Assembly: GCA_030539275.1 (NCBI GenBank)
Contig: JAUNSK010000012.1
Location: forward strand, 1-64,000
Source: Oscillospiraceae bacterium
GTDB taxonomy: Bacteria > Bacillota > Clostridia > Oscillospirales > Ruminococcaceae
DNA: 64,000 bases
Reading direction: 5' to 3'
Shown: positions 52,298 to 62,176 of the stretch, piece by piece
Numbering within the stretch: the stretch's first letter is position 1
Layout of the letters: each line of letters starts with the position of its first letter
Translations under genes and position numbers: made by a program
The notes under the pieces: model-generated
What the model was told of the DNA's origin: nothing
Databases searched by the model: none
Seen by the model: the letters and a program-made list of their open reading frames with translations, nothing else

Positions 52298-54487
52298 ATG
52301 AGATCTGTATTTGCATTATGTCTTGCGCTTATATCATCGCTTATGCTCACTTCCTGTTCTATAAATGCTGCAGATAATAATAAAACTCAGAATTCTGCTG
52401 TTTCAGATGCTCAAACAAAATCAGAAACTGTAACAAAAGAAGCACAACAGACATCACTGACTACAGATGATCCGGCAGAAGCAAAACAAAAAGCCCGGAG
52501 ACTTCAGGAAAAGTATGGACTCTCTGAGGATACATATCCGGATACAGAATGTGCTTTTTCATCTGTACCTGTCAGTGCAGGACTAAGAAGTGTGTATTTA
52601 GGGTTACCTGCGCTTACCGCTGAAGCAAAAGAAGTTTACAGCAGTGATGAGGAAGCTTTTAATGATCTAATAAATAATAAAACTGATGCTGTTTTTATAC
52701 ATGAACTTTCAGATGAGCAGAAGTCTGATGCCTCAGAGGCAGATTTTAACCCTGAAAGTATTCCGGTTACGAGGGAAGCACTTGTTTTTATGGTAAGCCG
52801 GGAAAATCAGATAGATTCTCTTTCGGGTGATACTATAAGAAAAATCTACAGCGGTGAAATAACAAACTGGCAGGAGGTCGGCGGAGCGGACGAAGAAATA
52901 GATGCATATCAGCGATGCACTATTATGCCGGCTCATAAAAAGATGCTGAAGTTTATGGGTGATACTGCTCTTTCAGAGCCTCCGACTGAGATAATGGACA
53001 TAAATAACAGTCCCGGCGCTAAAGAACGAATTCCCGAATATATAAACACAACAGCATCAATAGGCTACGCAGTTTACTCAGAGGAGCTTGAGGATTATTA
53101 TGAGGCTTCGGGAATAAAACTGATTTCAGTTGACGGTGTGAAACCGGATACACAAAGTATCCAGTCACAAAAATATCCTTTGACAGAGACATTATTCTAT
53201 ACATATTCTGCAGATGAACCTGACGATTCGCCTGTCAGAAAACTTGGTGAGTTTATTTCGTCCGATGACGGTAAGGATGCAGTAATGTCATCAGTAATTA
53301 ACAAAAGCTTATCGCACTCCAAAGGTACTGGTCCTGAAGGGGTGCCTCAAAAAAAATCTGAACTTACGGTTTATACCGCTCATCCTGAAATCGTAAATAT
53401 CTCTGACACCGATATCCGCGAATATCTTGCGCAGTGGAACAACGAACTTCCGGAAAGGACAAAGGGCTGCATAACTGTTATCAATGGCTATTTATTTGCA
53501 TATTCGGATGACAGTAATTTTGATTGCGATACGTTTGCTGAGTCAGCTATATTTGATCTGTATACAGGATGCCAGCTGCAGTTCTCAGATCTGTTTTACA
53601 GGGATACAGATTATATAGAATACTATAACAAACAGATAGCGCAGTATCTTCATAATACTTACCTGGGTTTTACAGATGAAGTGAATAAACATATCGCTCA
53701 GAAAAGGGAATTCTGCGGTGTTACAGATGACTGTATTTTTGCTCCGACCGGAAGATACTGTCAGATATATGTTCCGGAAATAAATCCGTATTTCACAGGC
53801 ACAATTATTTGCAGCCTTCCACAGGACAGCTTTTTTTACAGCAACAGCATTGTTTTCAGAGAACCAAGAGATATGAATGATCTGTTCACCGGTAATGTAG
53901 ATATATCATCATCAATGTATGATGCATCGTCAGATGATGAATTTACTTACGGTCATCATGAGCAGACAGGTGGGGTTCGAATGAACAAGCTTCTGGACAG
54001 GAGCACTGTGCTTGATGATCAGAAGATAACACAGATAAATCAGATAGCCCGGGATATGGTTAATGACAGCTTTGTTGCAGATATATGCCGGAACACATTC
54101 GGAAGAAGCCTTACCGATGCAGGTAATTTATACGGTCCCATGTTTTATAATGGCTACGCAGTTGATGTAGATGTGTATAAGGATAAAAATATTTTTACTG
54201 TGACCACATGTTACCTTGGCAGCAAAGCAGATCCGTTTCATCCTGCCATTGTATACGTTTATGATCTGAATAATCTCGGTAAGCTTACAAATAAACAGAC
54301 ACTTAAAAAAATATTCGGCGGGGATTATACAGAATATACTAATGATAAAGTTGATGATAGTGATCTGCACGATGACACATGCTACGTGAGTCATTTAAGC
54401 ATATCAGGCGGCCACAGTATAGTAACATTTGCTGATACGGAGGACGACAGAGGGTTATGTAAGTATTGGTTTGAGAAAATAGAATGA
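52298..54487 (+). CDS. Lipoprotein with PstS-like periplasmic-binding domain and DUF3298-like C-terminal region
   Basis: The start at 52298 follows GGAGA. The 729-residue protein has a signal with lipobox LTSC (Cys near residue 20) and a Ser/Thr/Lys-rich spacer. Residues about 95-340 form a PBP-like domain with the PstS-type SLSGDTIRKIYSGEITNWQE motif. The phosphate-binding SGS motif that normally follows is absent (RCTIMPAHKKML), so the ligand is probably not phosphate. Residues about 370-725 are a second region with a DUF3298/RsiV-like pattern (GYLFAYSDD, FDLYTGCQLQFSDLF). There is no transporter gene nearby. A surface sensor role is possible. Confidence 0.75.
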   Translation: MRSVFALCLALISSLMLTSCSINAADNNKTQNSAVSDAQTKSETVTKEAQQTSLTTDDPAEAKQKARRLQEKYGLSEDTYPDTECAFSSVPVSAGLRSVYLGLPALTAEAKEVYSSDEEAFNDLINNKTDAVFIHELSDEQKSDASEADFNPESIPVTREALVFMVSRENQIDSLSGDTIRKIYSGEITNWQEVGGADEEIDAYQRCTIMPAHKKMLKFMGDTALSEPPTEIMDINNSPGAKERIPEYINTTASIGYAVYSEELEDYYEASGIKLISVDGVKPDTQSIQSQKYPLTETLFYTYSADEPDDSPVRKLGEFISSDDGKDAVMSSVINKSLSHSKGTGPEGVPQKKSELTVYTAHPEIVNISDTDIREYLAQWNNELPERTKGCITVINGYLFAYSDDSNFDCDTFAESAIFDLYTGCQLQFSDLFYRDTDYIEYYNKQIAQYLHNTYLGFTDEVNKHIAQKREFCGVTDDCIFAPTGRYCQIYVPEINPYFTGTIICSLPQDSFFYSNSIVFREPRDMNDLFTGNVDISSSMYDASSDDEFTYGHHEQTGGVRMNKLLDRSTVLDDQKITQINQIARDMVNDSFVADICRNTFGRSLTDAGNLYGPMFYNGYAVDVDVYKDKNIFTVTTCYLGSKADPFHPAIVYVYDLNNLGKLTNKQTLKKIFGGDYTEYTNDKVDDSDLHDDTCYVSHLSISGGHSIVTFADTEDDRGLCKYWFEKIE

Positions 54488-54497
54488 ATTAATAGTA

Positions 54498-54538
54498 TGA
54501 GACCTTAAAATTTCAGATTTTTAAGGTCTCATGTTTTT
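54498..54538 (+). terminator. Intrinsic terminator after the 52298 lipoprotein gene
   Basis: TGAGACCTTAAAA pairs perfectly with TTTTAAGGTCTCA around a 9-base loop, followed by TGTTTTT. Confidence 0.9.
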
Positions 54539-54598
54539 ATCATAACGGATGAATGTATAATTTATATAAGAAATTTAAATTAACTCAGCCAGTTATGG

Positions 54599-54627
54599 TT
54601 GTGATTTAAAACTAAATAATATATAAT
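54599..54627 (+). promoter_or_regulatory. Promoter of the two-component/ABC operon
   Basis: TTGTGA, 17 bases, TATAAT, about 40 bases ahead of the GTG start at 54668. Confidence 0.68.
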
Positions 54628-54667
54628 ATAACATATTGGTTTATAAAATAATAATGGAGGTATCATA

Positions 54668-55357
54668 GTGCTGAAAAAAAACATACTGGTTATCGACGAT
54701 GATGAGGACCTCTCATATATAATCACAGATATGCTTGAAAGCTACGGATACAGCGTAACTTGTGCAGAAAACAGCGAGACAGCATTCAGGCTGCTGTCTA
54801 CACACACATACCATGTAATTCTGCTTGACATAAATCTCCCGGATACTACAGGATTTGAACTGTGTAAGGAGTTAAGACGTGTCTGCGATGTTCCTGTTAT
54901 ATTTGCCAGTGCAAGAACCAGTGAAACTGACCGAATAACAGGCTTTGACATAGGCGGTGATGACTATATCCCGAAGCCGTATTCGATGCAGGAGCTTTTA
55001 TCGAGAGTAAACGCATTAGTCAGACGTACTTACTCAGTTCATGATGAGGATCAGATCGTACACTTTGGTGACATCTGCGTAAATATAGCATCGAGGACGG
55101 TAACGAAGAAAAATCAGCCTGTCTCTCTTTCTTTGCGTGAGTTTGACTTGCTGAGTTACCTGTGTACTCATATAAATACAGCGGTTTCAAAGGAGACTTT
55201 GCTGTCAAAGGTGTGGGGTGCATTCAACGAGGTCGAGCCGTCTACGCTTACTGTCCATATCCGCTGGCTGCGTGAGAAACTCGAGGATGATCCAAGGATG
55301 CCTGTGTTCATAAAAACTGTATACAAGGTAGGTTATATACTGGAGGCAGCGGAATGA
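54668..55357 (+). CDS. OmpR-family response regulator
   Basis: A 229-residue protein with GTG start; GGAGGT lies six bases upstream. Receiver domain (about 1-118) with acidic D10-D12 and phospho-acceptor D54 (ILLDINLP), then a winged-helix Trans_reg_C domain (about 130-228; SLREFDLLSYLC, TVHIRWLREKLEDDP, VGYILE). It overlaps the kinase start by 4 bases, so they form a pair. It likely controls the adjacent ABC transporter. Confidence 0.95.
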   Translation: MLKKNILVIDDDEDLSYIITDMLESYGYSVTCAENSETAFRLLSTHTYHVILLDINLPDTTGFELCKELRRVCDVPVIFASARTSETDRITGFDIGGDDYIPKPYSMQELLSRVNALVRRTYSVHDEDQIVHFGDICVNIASRTVTKKNQPVSLSLREFDLLSYLCTHINTAVSKETLLSKVWGAFNEVEPSTLTVHIRWLREKLEDDPRMPVFIKTVYKVGYILEAAE

Positions 55358-56490
55358 GAAACAGACTTTTTAAGCTGACTTTTATTTTTACAATTGTAAT
55401 TATACTGCTGACTATGCTTTTTATTTATCAGAATTCTGTTGTATCCCAGGATGATACAGACTCAGAAACGATAGTTGCGCTCAACGAGATCGGGCAGCTT
55501 GCTGATGAAAATAATTACACACTTATGAATGAGAAAATTGCTGCTTTGCAGGATGAACTGCGGACAGATAAGCCATCAAAAGGCGGATTTTATCTGCCGG
55601 TTTTTTTTGCAGGTTTCAGTATAATTTTTATGTTCACTGTTTTGGGATATGTTTATATTGCTATACTGAAACCTTTTGAGAAAATGAAGAAGTATGCAGA
55701 TAAAATTGCTGTCGGTGACTTTGACTTGCCGCTTGACTATGAACGTTCTAATTATTTCGGAGAGTTTACCTGGGCTTTTGACAGTATGAGGCGCGAGATT
55801 ACAAAAGCCCGTGCCTGTGAAAAAGAGGCGGTCGAAAACAATAAAACAGTTATTGCTACCCTCTCGCATGACATTAAAACACCGGTTGCCTCGATACGTG
55901 CGTATTCTGAGGGACTTGAGGCCGGTCTTGACAGCAGCCCGGAAAAACGATCAAAATATCTTAAAGTTATAATGAAAAAATGCGATGAGGTTTCCGCCCT
56001 TACAAACGACCTGTTCATACATTCACTGTCCGATCTGGACAAACTGAAGATTTATCCGGAGGAAACGGAGCTTTGCAGCTTCACAAAAAGCATTCTGGAC
56101 GAGTTGTCTGCTGATAAAAATGATATAGCAGTAGTATCATCAGATTTTACTGCTGTTATAAGTCTTGATAAAAACCGTTATACGCAGCTTGTTGAGAATA
56201 TTATCAATAATGCGAGAAAGTATGCTAAAACGAAGATCGAAGTAAGTTTCGCACTTAATGAAAAATATGCTGAGATACGACTGCGGGATTTTGGCAGCGG
56301 TATCCCTGATGAGGATATGCCGTTTATTTTTGAAAAGTTTTACCGCGGAAAAAATTGCGGTAACGAACAGGGCTCAGGACTAGGCTTGTATATAGTCAGG
56401 TATATCGCAAGACAGATGCATGGTGATGTAACACTTTTAAACAGCAGCAGCGGTTTAGAGGTAACAATAAAGTTCTTAAGGACTTCTTAA
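55354..56490 (+). CDS. Sensor histidine kinase
   Basis: 378 residues. Two membrane helices (about 7-26 and 80-105) bracket a short extracytoplasmic loop of about 50 residues, too short for a large sensor domain. HAMP-like linker (about 106-155), HisKA with H172 in TLSHDIKTPVAS, and HATPase with N box (IINNARKYA), G boxes (DFGSGIPDED, GSGLGLYIV). The short sensor loop is like intramembrane-sensing kinases that work with ABC detoxification transporters. Confidence 0.93.
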   Translation: MRNRLFKLTFIFTIVIILLTMLFIYQNSVVSQDDTDSETIVALNEIGQLADENNYTLMNEKIAALQDELRTDKPSKGGFYLPVFFAGFSIIFMFTVLGYVYIAILKPFEKMKKYADKIAVGDFDLPLDYERSNYFGEFTWAFDSMRREITKARACEKEAVENNKTVIATLSHDIKTPVASIRAYSEGLEAGLDSSPEKRSKYLKVIMKKCDEVSALTNDLFIHSLSDLDKLKIYPEETELCSFTKSILDELSADKNDIAVVSSDFTAVISLDKNRYTQLVENIINNARKYAKTKIEVSFALNEKYAEIRLRDFGSGIPDEDMPFIFEKFYRGKNCGNEQGSGLGLYIVRYIARQMHGDVTLLNSSSGLEVTIKFLRTS

Positions 56491-56534
56491 TATCTTTTCT
56501 GTTAAAATAAGCTCATAACAGAAAGGAGATCATT

Positions 56535-57293
56535 ATGGATACGATTTTAACAGCTAAAGGTCTTTGCAAAAGCTACGCGCTCAACGGAGTGCAGAATCAT
56601 GTTTTATCACAGGTAGACGTTCAGATATATGAGGGCGATTTCACGATTATTATGGGTGCATCCGGGAGCGGTAAATCTACTCTGCTGTACTCCCTGAGCG
56701 GAATGGATAAGGCAACTGCAGGTAAAGTAATCTACAACGGGATGGATATTGTAAGTCTTAAGGAAAAGGAACTTACTAAGCTCAGATACGCAGACTTCGG
56801 ATTTGTTTTTCAGCAGATGAGGCTTGTAAGCAACCTTACTCTTTTTGAAAATGTTGCTGTTTCCGGATATCTTAATAAGAGCTCATCAGCAAATGAAGTT
56901 AATAAAAGAGCAGATATGCTTCTTGAGCAAATGGGGCTTGCGCAGATAAAACAGCACCTGCCGTCACAGTCCTCAGGCGGTGAGCAGCAGCGCTGCGCAA
57001 TTGCCAGGGCAGTTATAAATAATCCAAAGCTTTTGTTTGCAGATGAACCGACAGGAGCACTCAACAGAAAAAATACACTGGAGGTATTAGATCTGCTGAC
57101 ACAGATCAATAAAGATGGTCAGAGTATTCTTATGGTAACTCATGATATGAAGGCTGCGCTTCGTGCTACAAGACTTCTGTATCTGGCTGACGGTAATATA
57201 ATCGGTGATCTGTCACTTGCACCATATGAGTCTGAGAATGAAAAAAGCCGTGAAATTCAGGTAAACGCATGGCTTTCTTCAATGGAATGGTAG
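56535..57293 (+). CDS. ABC transporter ATP-binding protein (MacB/LolD type)
   Basis: 252 residues, GAAAGGAG upstream. Walker A GASGSGKST, Q-loop FVFQQMRL, signature SSGGEQQRCAIARA, Walker B LLFADEPTGALNRKN, H-switch VTHD. This is the type that pairs with FtsX-family permeases rather than with BPD permeases. It lies 9 bases ahead of the permease gene. Confidence 0.95.
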   Translation: MDTILTAKGLCKSYALNGVQNHVLSQVDVQIYEGDFTIIMGASGSGKSTLLYSLSGMDKATAGKVIYNGMDIVSLKEKELTKLRYADFGFVFQQMRLVSNLTLFENVAVSGYLNKSSSANEVNKRADMLLEQMGLAQIKQHLPSQSSGGEQQRCAIARAVINNPKLLFADEPTGALNRKNTLEVLDLLTQINKDGQSILMVTHDMKAALRATRLLYLADGNIIGDLSLAPYESENEKSREIQVNAWLSSMEW

Positions 57294-57302
57294 GGTGATA
57301 AT

Positions 57303-59645
57303 ATGGAACTGTTAACATTGCTTAAAGCCAACATTCGTCATAAAAAAGGATCATTTATCAGTATTATCGTTCTGATGATCATTGTTGCAACGTCGTTTAC
57401 TTCAATAATCAGTACAAAAGATAATGTTATTTCAAGTGGACTTAAGGAACATGAACGCCTTAACACTCCAAATGTTGCGGTCTTTATAAAATCCGGGAAT
57501 CTTACTGAAGAACTTCTGCAAAGTGTTGAAAACAGCGAATTAACTAAAGATACAGCGGTATATCCCGCGGTGGCATCTGATAAAATGATATGCGGGAGCG
57601 GGGAATATACAAATGCTATGTTTGTTGCGAAGCTTCGTGATGACTACAGGCTGTTTAACAGAAATTTAGACGGCTACGAGGATAAAATGCCTGCACTTAA
57701 AAAGGGAGAGATATACCTGACTCTTGGCATACGTTCAAAAATGCCGTGTGAGGTCGGTGATACAGTAATACTCAAAACCATATTCGGTGATTATGATTTT
57801 AAAGTTGCAGGATTTATCGTTGAACCGCTGCTTGGTTCTGCTATGATCGGATGGAAACAGATCTTTGTAAGTGATGAAAGTTTTGATGAGATGCATGAGG
57901 CGTGCAAAACCGTCACCACAGATGATATCAGCGCCGATTACAAAATGCTTAGTATTTATAAAGCTGATGACTGCAGGCTTTCAGATATAAAGTTCTGCCG
58001 TCAGCTTAATCTCGAAACAGGACTCATGGATAATGCACTCGGCTCTATGTCTCAGGAATCCAGTGTTTATTATACAAATCTGTTTGCACAGACCATACTG
58101 AAAGTTCTTATGATCTTTGTATCTTTTTTATTTGTGATAGTAATAATCGTTATGGCACACAGCATCACAACAGGAATCGAAATGGAGTATGTAAGCATTG
58201 GTGTTCTTAAAGCTCAGGGTTTTTCAGATTTAAAAATTAAAGCGGTATTTGCACTTCAGTATCTGACTGCACAGCTTTTCGGTACGATCATCGGTATGCT
58301 TGCAGCAATTCCTCTGACAAAAGTGATCGCAGGCATTTTTCTTACACTTAATGCTATAGTCCCGCAAAACAAAATATCATTTTTAAAGGTTACGGCGGTA
58401 ATAGTCTCAATTCTGATCATTTCAGTATTGATCATTGCTGCTGCAACAAGTAAGATCAAAAAGATCTCGCCGATAACAGCTATCAACGGCGGTAAAAATG
58501 ATGTGTATTTTGCAAGCCGATTAAATATCCCTATACGTAAAAAAGGACTTATCGCTAGCATTGCATTACGTCAGTTCACTTCAGCCAAGCGTCAGTATGT
58601 CGGCATTATTGCGATAGTATCGATCCTGGTGTTTTTTATGATGACTATGATGATCACAGGAAACTCAATATCATCACGCGACGCAATGGAATCAATGGGC
58701 GGATTTATGACTGATATTAAAATTACAATAAATCACGATATCAGTGATGAAAAAACAGCGGAAATTGAACACTCCGTTTCTGAAATTACAGAGATTACAA
58801 AGAAAGTCTACAAGTCATCATGTTATCTCTCAGTTGAGGGTGAGCAGATATATACAATCATCTACAAAAATCCTGAGCAGATCGGCAGTATTTTAAGAGG
58901 CAGAGCACCGCTTTATGAAAACGAGGTAATGATCACTGACATCGTTGCGGAGGCACTTGATGTAAATATCGGAGATACGATAACAATATCTAAGAATAAT
59001 GAAAAATATGAGTATCTTATTGTAGGCAGCTGTCAGAATCTCAACGATACTGGTATGGTAATTACAATGGGTCTTAAAGGTGCCGAACGTCTTGGAGACG
59101 TTTGCTTTACCAGATCAGGCTACAACCTCGCAGGCAGCGGGAAAGCTTCAGAAGTCGTAAAAATGCTGAATGAAAAATACGGCGATATACTGCAGGCAAG
59201 CGAGCTTGACTATAAATCTGAACTTGGATTTATCCAGACTGCAGTTGAAGGTATGAAACTTGTTATTTATCTGTTTTCTGCTGTATTTTCTCTTGTTGCA
59301 GTAAATATGGCCTGCAAAAAAGCATTTCTGAAAGAAAGAACAGATATCGGCATTTACAAGGCTGTAGGTTTTACTTCGGGTAAACTTCGTCTTCAGTTTG
59401 CGTTGCGATATTTAATAGCAGCGGTGTGCGGTTCAGTGCTGGGTGCTGCTGTGAGTATGATTCTTTCAGGTTATTTGCTTAATGCTTTGTTGAGAGTAAC
59501 CGGGATAACAAGTTTTGTTATAAAATATACACCAGCTACATTTATATATCCTGTTTTGATGATCTGTACATGTTTCTTCGTTTTTTCGTACATTGCGTCA
59601 AGAAAGGTAAAGACTGTGGAGGTTACCGAGCTTATCAGTGAATAA
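57303..59645 (+). CDS. FtsX-family ABC permease
   Basis: The 780-residue membrane protein has a first helix (about 18-38), an extracytoplasmic domain (about 40-255), three helices (about 265-385), a second unit starting at about 430-452, another external domain (about 455-650), and three helices (about 660-770). Two FtsX domains give eight helices, matching peptide-export or detoxification permeases. With the kinase-regulator pair upstream, it probably handles a cell-envelope-active peptide; the substrate is not visible. Confidence 0.92.
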   Translation: MELLTLLKANIRHKKGSFISIIVLMIIVATSFTSIISTKDNVISSGLKEHERLNTPNVAVFIKSGNLTEELLQSVENSELTKDTAVYPAVASDKMICGSGEYTNAMFVAKLRDDYRLFNRNLDGYEDKMPALKKGEIYLTLGIRSKMPCEVGDTVILKTIFGDYDFKVAGFIVEPLLGSAMIGWKQIFVSDESFDEMHEACKTVTTDDISADYKMLSIYKADDCRLSDIKFCRQLNLETGLMDNALGSMSQESSVYYTNLFAQTILKVLMIFVSFLFVIVIIVMAHSITTGIEMEYVSIGVLKAQGFSDLKIKAVFALQYLTAQLFGTIIGMLAAIPLTKVIAGIFLTLNAIVPQNKISFLKVTAVIVSILIISVLIIAAATSKIKKISPITAINGGKNDVYFASRLNIPIRKKGLIASIALRQFTSAKRQYVGIIAIVSILVFFMMTMMITGNSISSRDAMESMGGFMTDIKITINHDISDEKTAEIEHSVSEITEITKKVYKSSCYLSVEGEQIYTIIYKNPEQIGSILRGRAPLYENEVMITDIVAEALDVNIGDTITISKNNEKYEYLIVGSCQNLNDTGMVITMGLKGAERLGDVCFTRSGYNLAGSGKASEVVKMLNEKYGDILQASELDYKSELGFIQTAVEGMKLVIYLFSAVFSLVAVNMACKKAFLKERTDIGIYKAVGFTSGKLRLQFALRYLIAAVCGSVLGAAVSMILSGYLLNALLRVTGITSFVIKYTPATFIYPVLMICTCFFVFSYIASRKVKTVEVTELISE

Positions 59646-59726
59646 GCTTAAGCTATGACTTATCAGGCGGGTTATATTCAGATGTGAAGTTTCAATATAT
59701 AAAAATAAATACGCAGGAGAAACAAA

Positions 59727-59834
59727 ATGAGTGACAATTATCCGGATATACCGTCTGATCAGATTAACAGCAATTCACTGGATTTATTAAACAGTAGATT
59801 TTTTGCAGAAGGGACAAATAATGAGGCCATATAG
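59727..59834 (+). CDS. 35-residue acidic ORF overlapping the MerR gene start
   Basis: AGGAGA lies eight bases ahead of ATG 59727. The product begins MSDNYPDIPSDQINSNSLDL and ends before TAG at 59832-59834, overlapping the MerR start (59821) by 14 bases in another frame. It has no hydrophobic segment and no Cys. Translation would end inside the MerR gene, suggesting translational coupling. It could be a leader peptide or a small unknown protein. Confidence 0.5.
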   Translation: MSDNYPDIPSDQINSNSLDLLNSRFFAEGTNNEAI

Positions 59835-60579
59835 TATCGGAGAGGTATCCGCAATTACACAGATATCGCGTGACAGAATCAGAAATTATGAGAAACAGGG
59901 GATCATCTGTCCCGGACGTGACAAAGAAAATGATTATCGTATGTACAGTGAGCGTGATATTGCAATGCTCCAGGCGGTAGAGACATATCGCTTTGCTGAC
60001 TTCGGCATTGATGATATATCTGCCATATGTACTCAGACATCTGTTGAAGATATAATGAAAATAGCTATGAGCAGATCTGATAATATCGACAGGCAGATAA
60101 ATGAGCTTAAAATATTGAAGCAGCGAAATCTTGACATAACCAATAAGTGTCGTTTGATCAGGGAAAATCTGAATATCCTCTGTGTGCGTACTTATGATGA
60201 TTTTGAGATTCTGGGGGAACTTGATGATTATATGAGTTTCGATGAGTACAGCAGGATCTACTCGGCAGATGAGTCCCGGAGACCTGTTGTATATAAACTT
60301 CAGCGTATGATCACATTTGACCCTGGCGGGATAAAAACAAATAAGATGGTGATCACAAGACCAAAAGATCACCCTGAGAAGATCCGTTGTCTTTATATGA
60401 TAGTAAAGGACGGCGAAAATACGGATGACGCTATGAAAACAGCATTTCCCAAATGTCTGGATTACTGTAAGGCTAATGATCTTATTGTAACAGGAACAGT
60501 ATATATAGGGATGCTTCTGATAATGTGTGAGGATAGAAAGATATCTACATATCTTGAAATAAAAGCCCCTATAAAATAA
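59821..60579 (+). CDS. MerR-family transcriptional regulator with effector domain
   Basis: The start at 59821 has GAAGGG upstream. The 252-residue protein has a MerR HTH (YSIGEVSAITQISRDRIRNY, then ENDYRMYSERDIAML), a long dimer helix (about 80-125), and a C-terminal region (about 130-250) that resembles a GyrI-like effector domain. MerR proteins with such ends usually sense drugs. No efflux gene is directly downstream; the ABC-FtsX genes are upstream in the same direction. Confidence 0.85.
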   Translation: MRPYSIGEVSAITQISRDRIRNYEKQGIICPGRDKENDYRMYSERDIAMLQAVETYRFADFGIDDISAICTQTSVEDIMKIAMSRSDNIDRQINELKILKQRNLDITNKCRLIRENLNILCVRTYDDFEILGELDDYMSFDEYSRIYSADESRRPVVYKLQRMITFDPGGIKTNKMVITRPKDHPEKIRCLYMIVKDGENTDDAMKTAFPKCLDYCKANDLIVTGTVYIGMLLIMCEDRKISTYLEIKAPIK

Positions 60580-60640
60580 TGCCTGACAAAGCTCCATGAC
60601 CATAGTGCAACAAAATTGATTGAGAAAGAGTGATTTTACA

Positions 60641-61144
60641 TTGGAAACTAATCGTTTGATTTTAAGAAAATATGAAGAAAGAGACCTTGAAGACCTTTAT
60701 GAATACCTGTCAGATCCTGAAGTAGTAAAATATGAACCGTATAAGCCTATGACAATGGATGAGACAAAGGAAAACCTCAGCTGGCGTATTTCGGCTGAAG
60801 AGATGATAGCTGTGGAAGAAAAATCACATCATAAAATGATAGGAAACATTTATCTGGGAAAGCGTGAATTTGATACACTTGAATTAGGTTATGTATTTAA
60901 TAAAAATTTCTGGTCAAAGGGCTATGCTAAGGAGAGCTGTCAGGCTGTAATAGACAAAGCAGCTGCTGACGGGATCCACAGGATATTTGCTGAGTGTGAT
61001 CCGCTCAATCCCGCTTCATGGCATCTGCTTGAAAGTCTGGGTTTTGTAAGAGAAGCACATTTCAGGAGCAATGTTTACTTCTGGACAGACGAGAACGGTG
61101 AGCCTGTGTGGAAGGATACATATGTTTATGCAAAGCTTTTATAA
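60641..61144 (+). CDS. GNAT acetyltransferase (RimJ/RimL type)
   Basis: The TTG at 60641 is chosen because AAAGAG lies about ten bases upstream and the product then begins with the usual (L/M)ETNRLILRKYEERDLEDLY; a TTG at 60620 is the alternative. About 167 residues. The acetyl-CoA loop region is LELGYVFNKNFWSKGYAKES, and the NPASWHLLESLGF end is typical. The substrate is unknown. Confidence 0.85.
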   Translation: METNRLILRKYEERDLEDLYEYLSDPEVVKYEPYKPMTMDETKENLSWRISAEEMIAVEEKSHHKMIGNIYLGKREFDTLELGYVFNKNFWSKGYAKESCQAVIDKAAADGIHRIFAECDPLNPASWHLLESLGFVREAHFRSNVYFWTDENGEPVWKDTYVYAKLL

Positions 61145-61196
61145 TAAAGGATTCTGCCTGTCTTAAAATTAAAGTTCTTCTGAAATAAAATAGTTC

Positions 61197-61227
61197 TTGA
61201 CATTGGTATAATACCATGGTTTATACT
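61197..61227 (+). promoter_or_regulatory. Candidate promoter of the CPBP protease gene
   Basis: TTGACA (61197-61202), then TTTATA after 17 or TATACT after 19 bases. It begins transcripts past ATG 61216, supporting the start at 61288. Confidence 0.5.
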
Positions 61228-61287
61228 GAACTCAACAGGGAAAGGCCCCTGAAATATCAGCCGTTTACCGGCAGACTGGAGTTCGGT

Positions 61288-62067
61288 ATGAATAAATATC
61301 GTAATATTTACATTGTAATGAATTATGTTGTATTTCTTGTGCTGTTTTGCATAGTAGGCGCAGTAAATACGTTTGTAACTGACAACAGGGCAGTTCTTCA
61401 GGTGCTTAAAACTATTCTTGCATGGACATCATTTTTTGTTCTGCTTGTAATGTTTAAAAAGCTTATGCCGGATAAGACATTCGGACAGTTTGTGAAGGGT
61501 ATGTTTGCACAGAAGCTTGACCTGAAAATTTTTTCATCTATTTTTGCAGTTTCACTTATTATTTTTATTCTAAGTGTTTATGCCGCTTCCGTGATCTCTG
61601 ATACAACATTCAGCTCTCTTTTTAATATATCCTTTAAGTCTGTTGCAGGCGGATTTTTTGTTCAGCTTGTAAGCGGACCTATTGGAGAGGAACCGGGCTA
61701 CAGGGGATATCTTTTCCCTGAGCTTACGAAAAAACACAGCATTATTATGAGTGGTCTAATCGTCGGACTTTTATGGGGCTTCTGGCATTTCCCGCTCTGG
61801 ATCATTACAGGGTATAAGGGAGCGCAGCTGATTATTTACAGCGTATGTTTTCTTATAAGTATTGTCTGTGCATGCGTGGTAATGTGTATTACATACAGCA
61901 TCAATAAAAATATACTCAACTGTATTCTGATCCACCAGATGGTAAATTTCACGGTAAGTTCACTATACACCGGTGATATACTTGCAGTAATAATACCGAT
62001 GGCTATACAATATCTGATCTGCACTGCTGTAATATGCTTTATATTTATAAAAAAACAAAAAAAATAA
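61288..62067 (+). CDS. CPBP-family intramembrane metalloprotease
   Basis: The start at 61288 has CTGGAG upstream. An in-frame ATG at 61216 has no ribosome site and probably lies before the transcript start. The 259-residue protein has about eight hydrophobic helices and the CPBP motifs EEPGYRG (EExxxR, residues near 140-146), WGFWHFP (FxxxH), and HQMVNF. The family includes Rce1-like proteases and bacteriocin self-immunity proteins. It has its own promoter and no bacteriocin gene nearby. Confidence 0.9.
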   Translation: MNKYRNIYIVMNYVVFLVLFCIVGAVNTFVTDNRAVLQVLKTILAWTSFFVLLVMFKKLMPDKTFGQFVKGMFAQKLDLKIFSSIFAVSLIIFILSVYAASVISDTTFSSLFNISFKSVAGGFFVQLVSGPIGEEPGYRGYLFPELTKKHSIIMSGLIVGLLWGFWHFPLWIITGYKGAQLIIYSVCFLISIVCACVVMCITYSINKNILNCILIHQMVNFTVSSLYTGDILAVIIPMAIQYLICTAVICFIFIKKQKK

Positions 62068-62102
62068 TAAGATTATAGTATTTTAAGTACTCCGCGTTGT
62101 AA

Positions 62103-62132
62103 TTGACTGTCTGATATGGTACAATATATATA
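62103..62132 (+). promoter_or_regulatory. Candidate promoter of the 62177 gene
   Basis: TTGACT, 18 bases, TATATA; a TATAAT overlaps two bases later. Confidence 0.5.
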
Positions 62133-62176
62133 ATTGCCCTGACATAGACATTTTTTATGACGTAAAGGAGTTTGTG

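Noticed and set aside
59764-60603. 279-codon minus-strand frame opposite the MerR gene
   Set aside because: Although long, it has no ribosome site, looks like scrambled sequence, and the plus frame has a MerR HTH.
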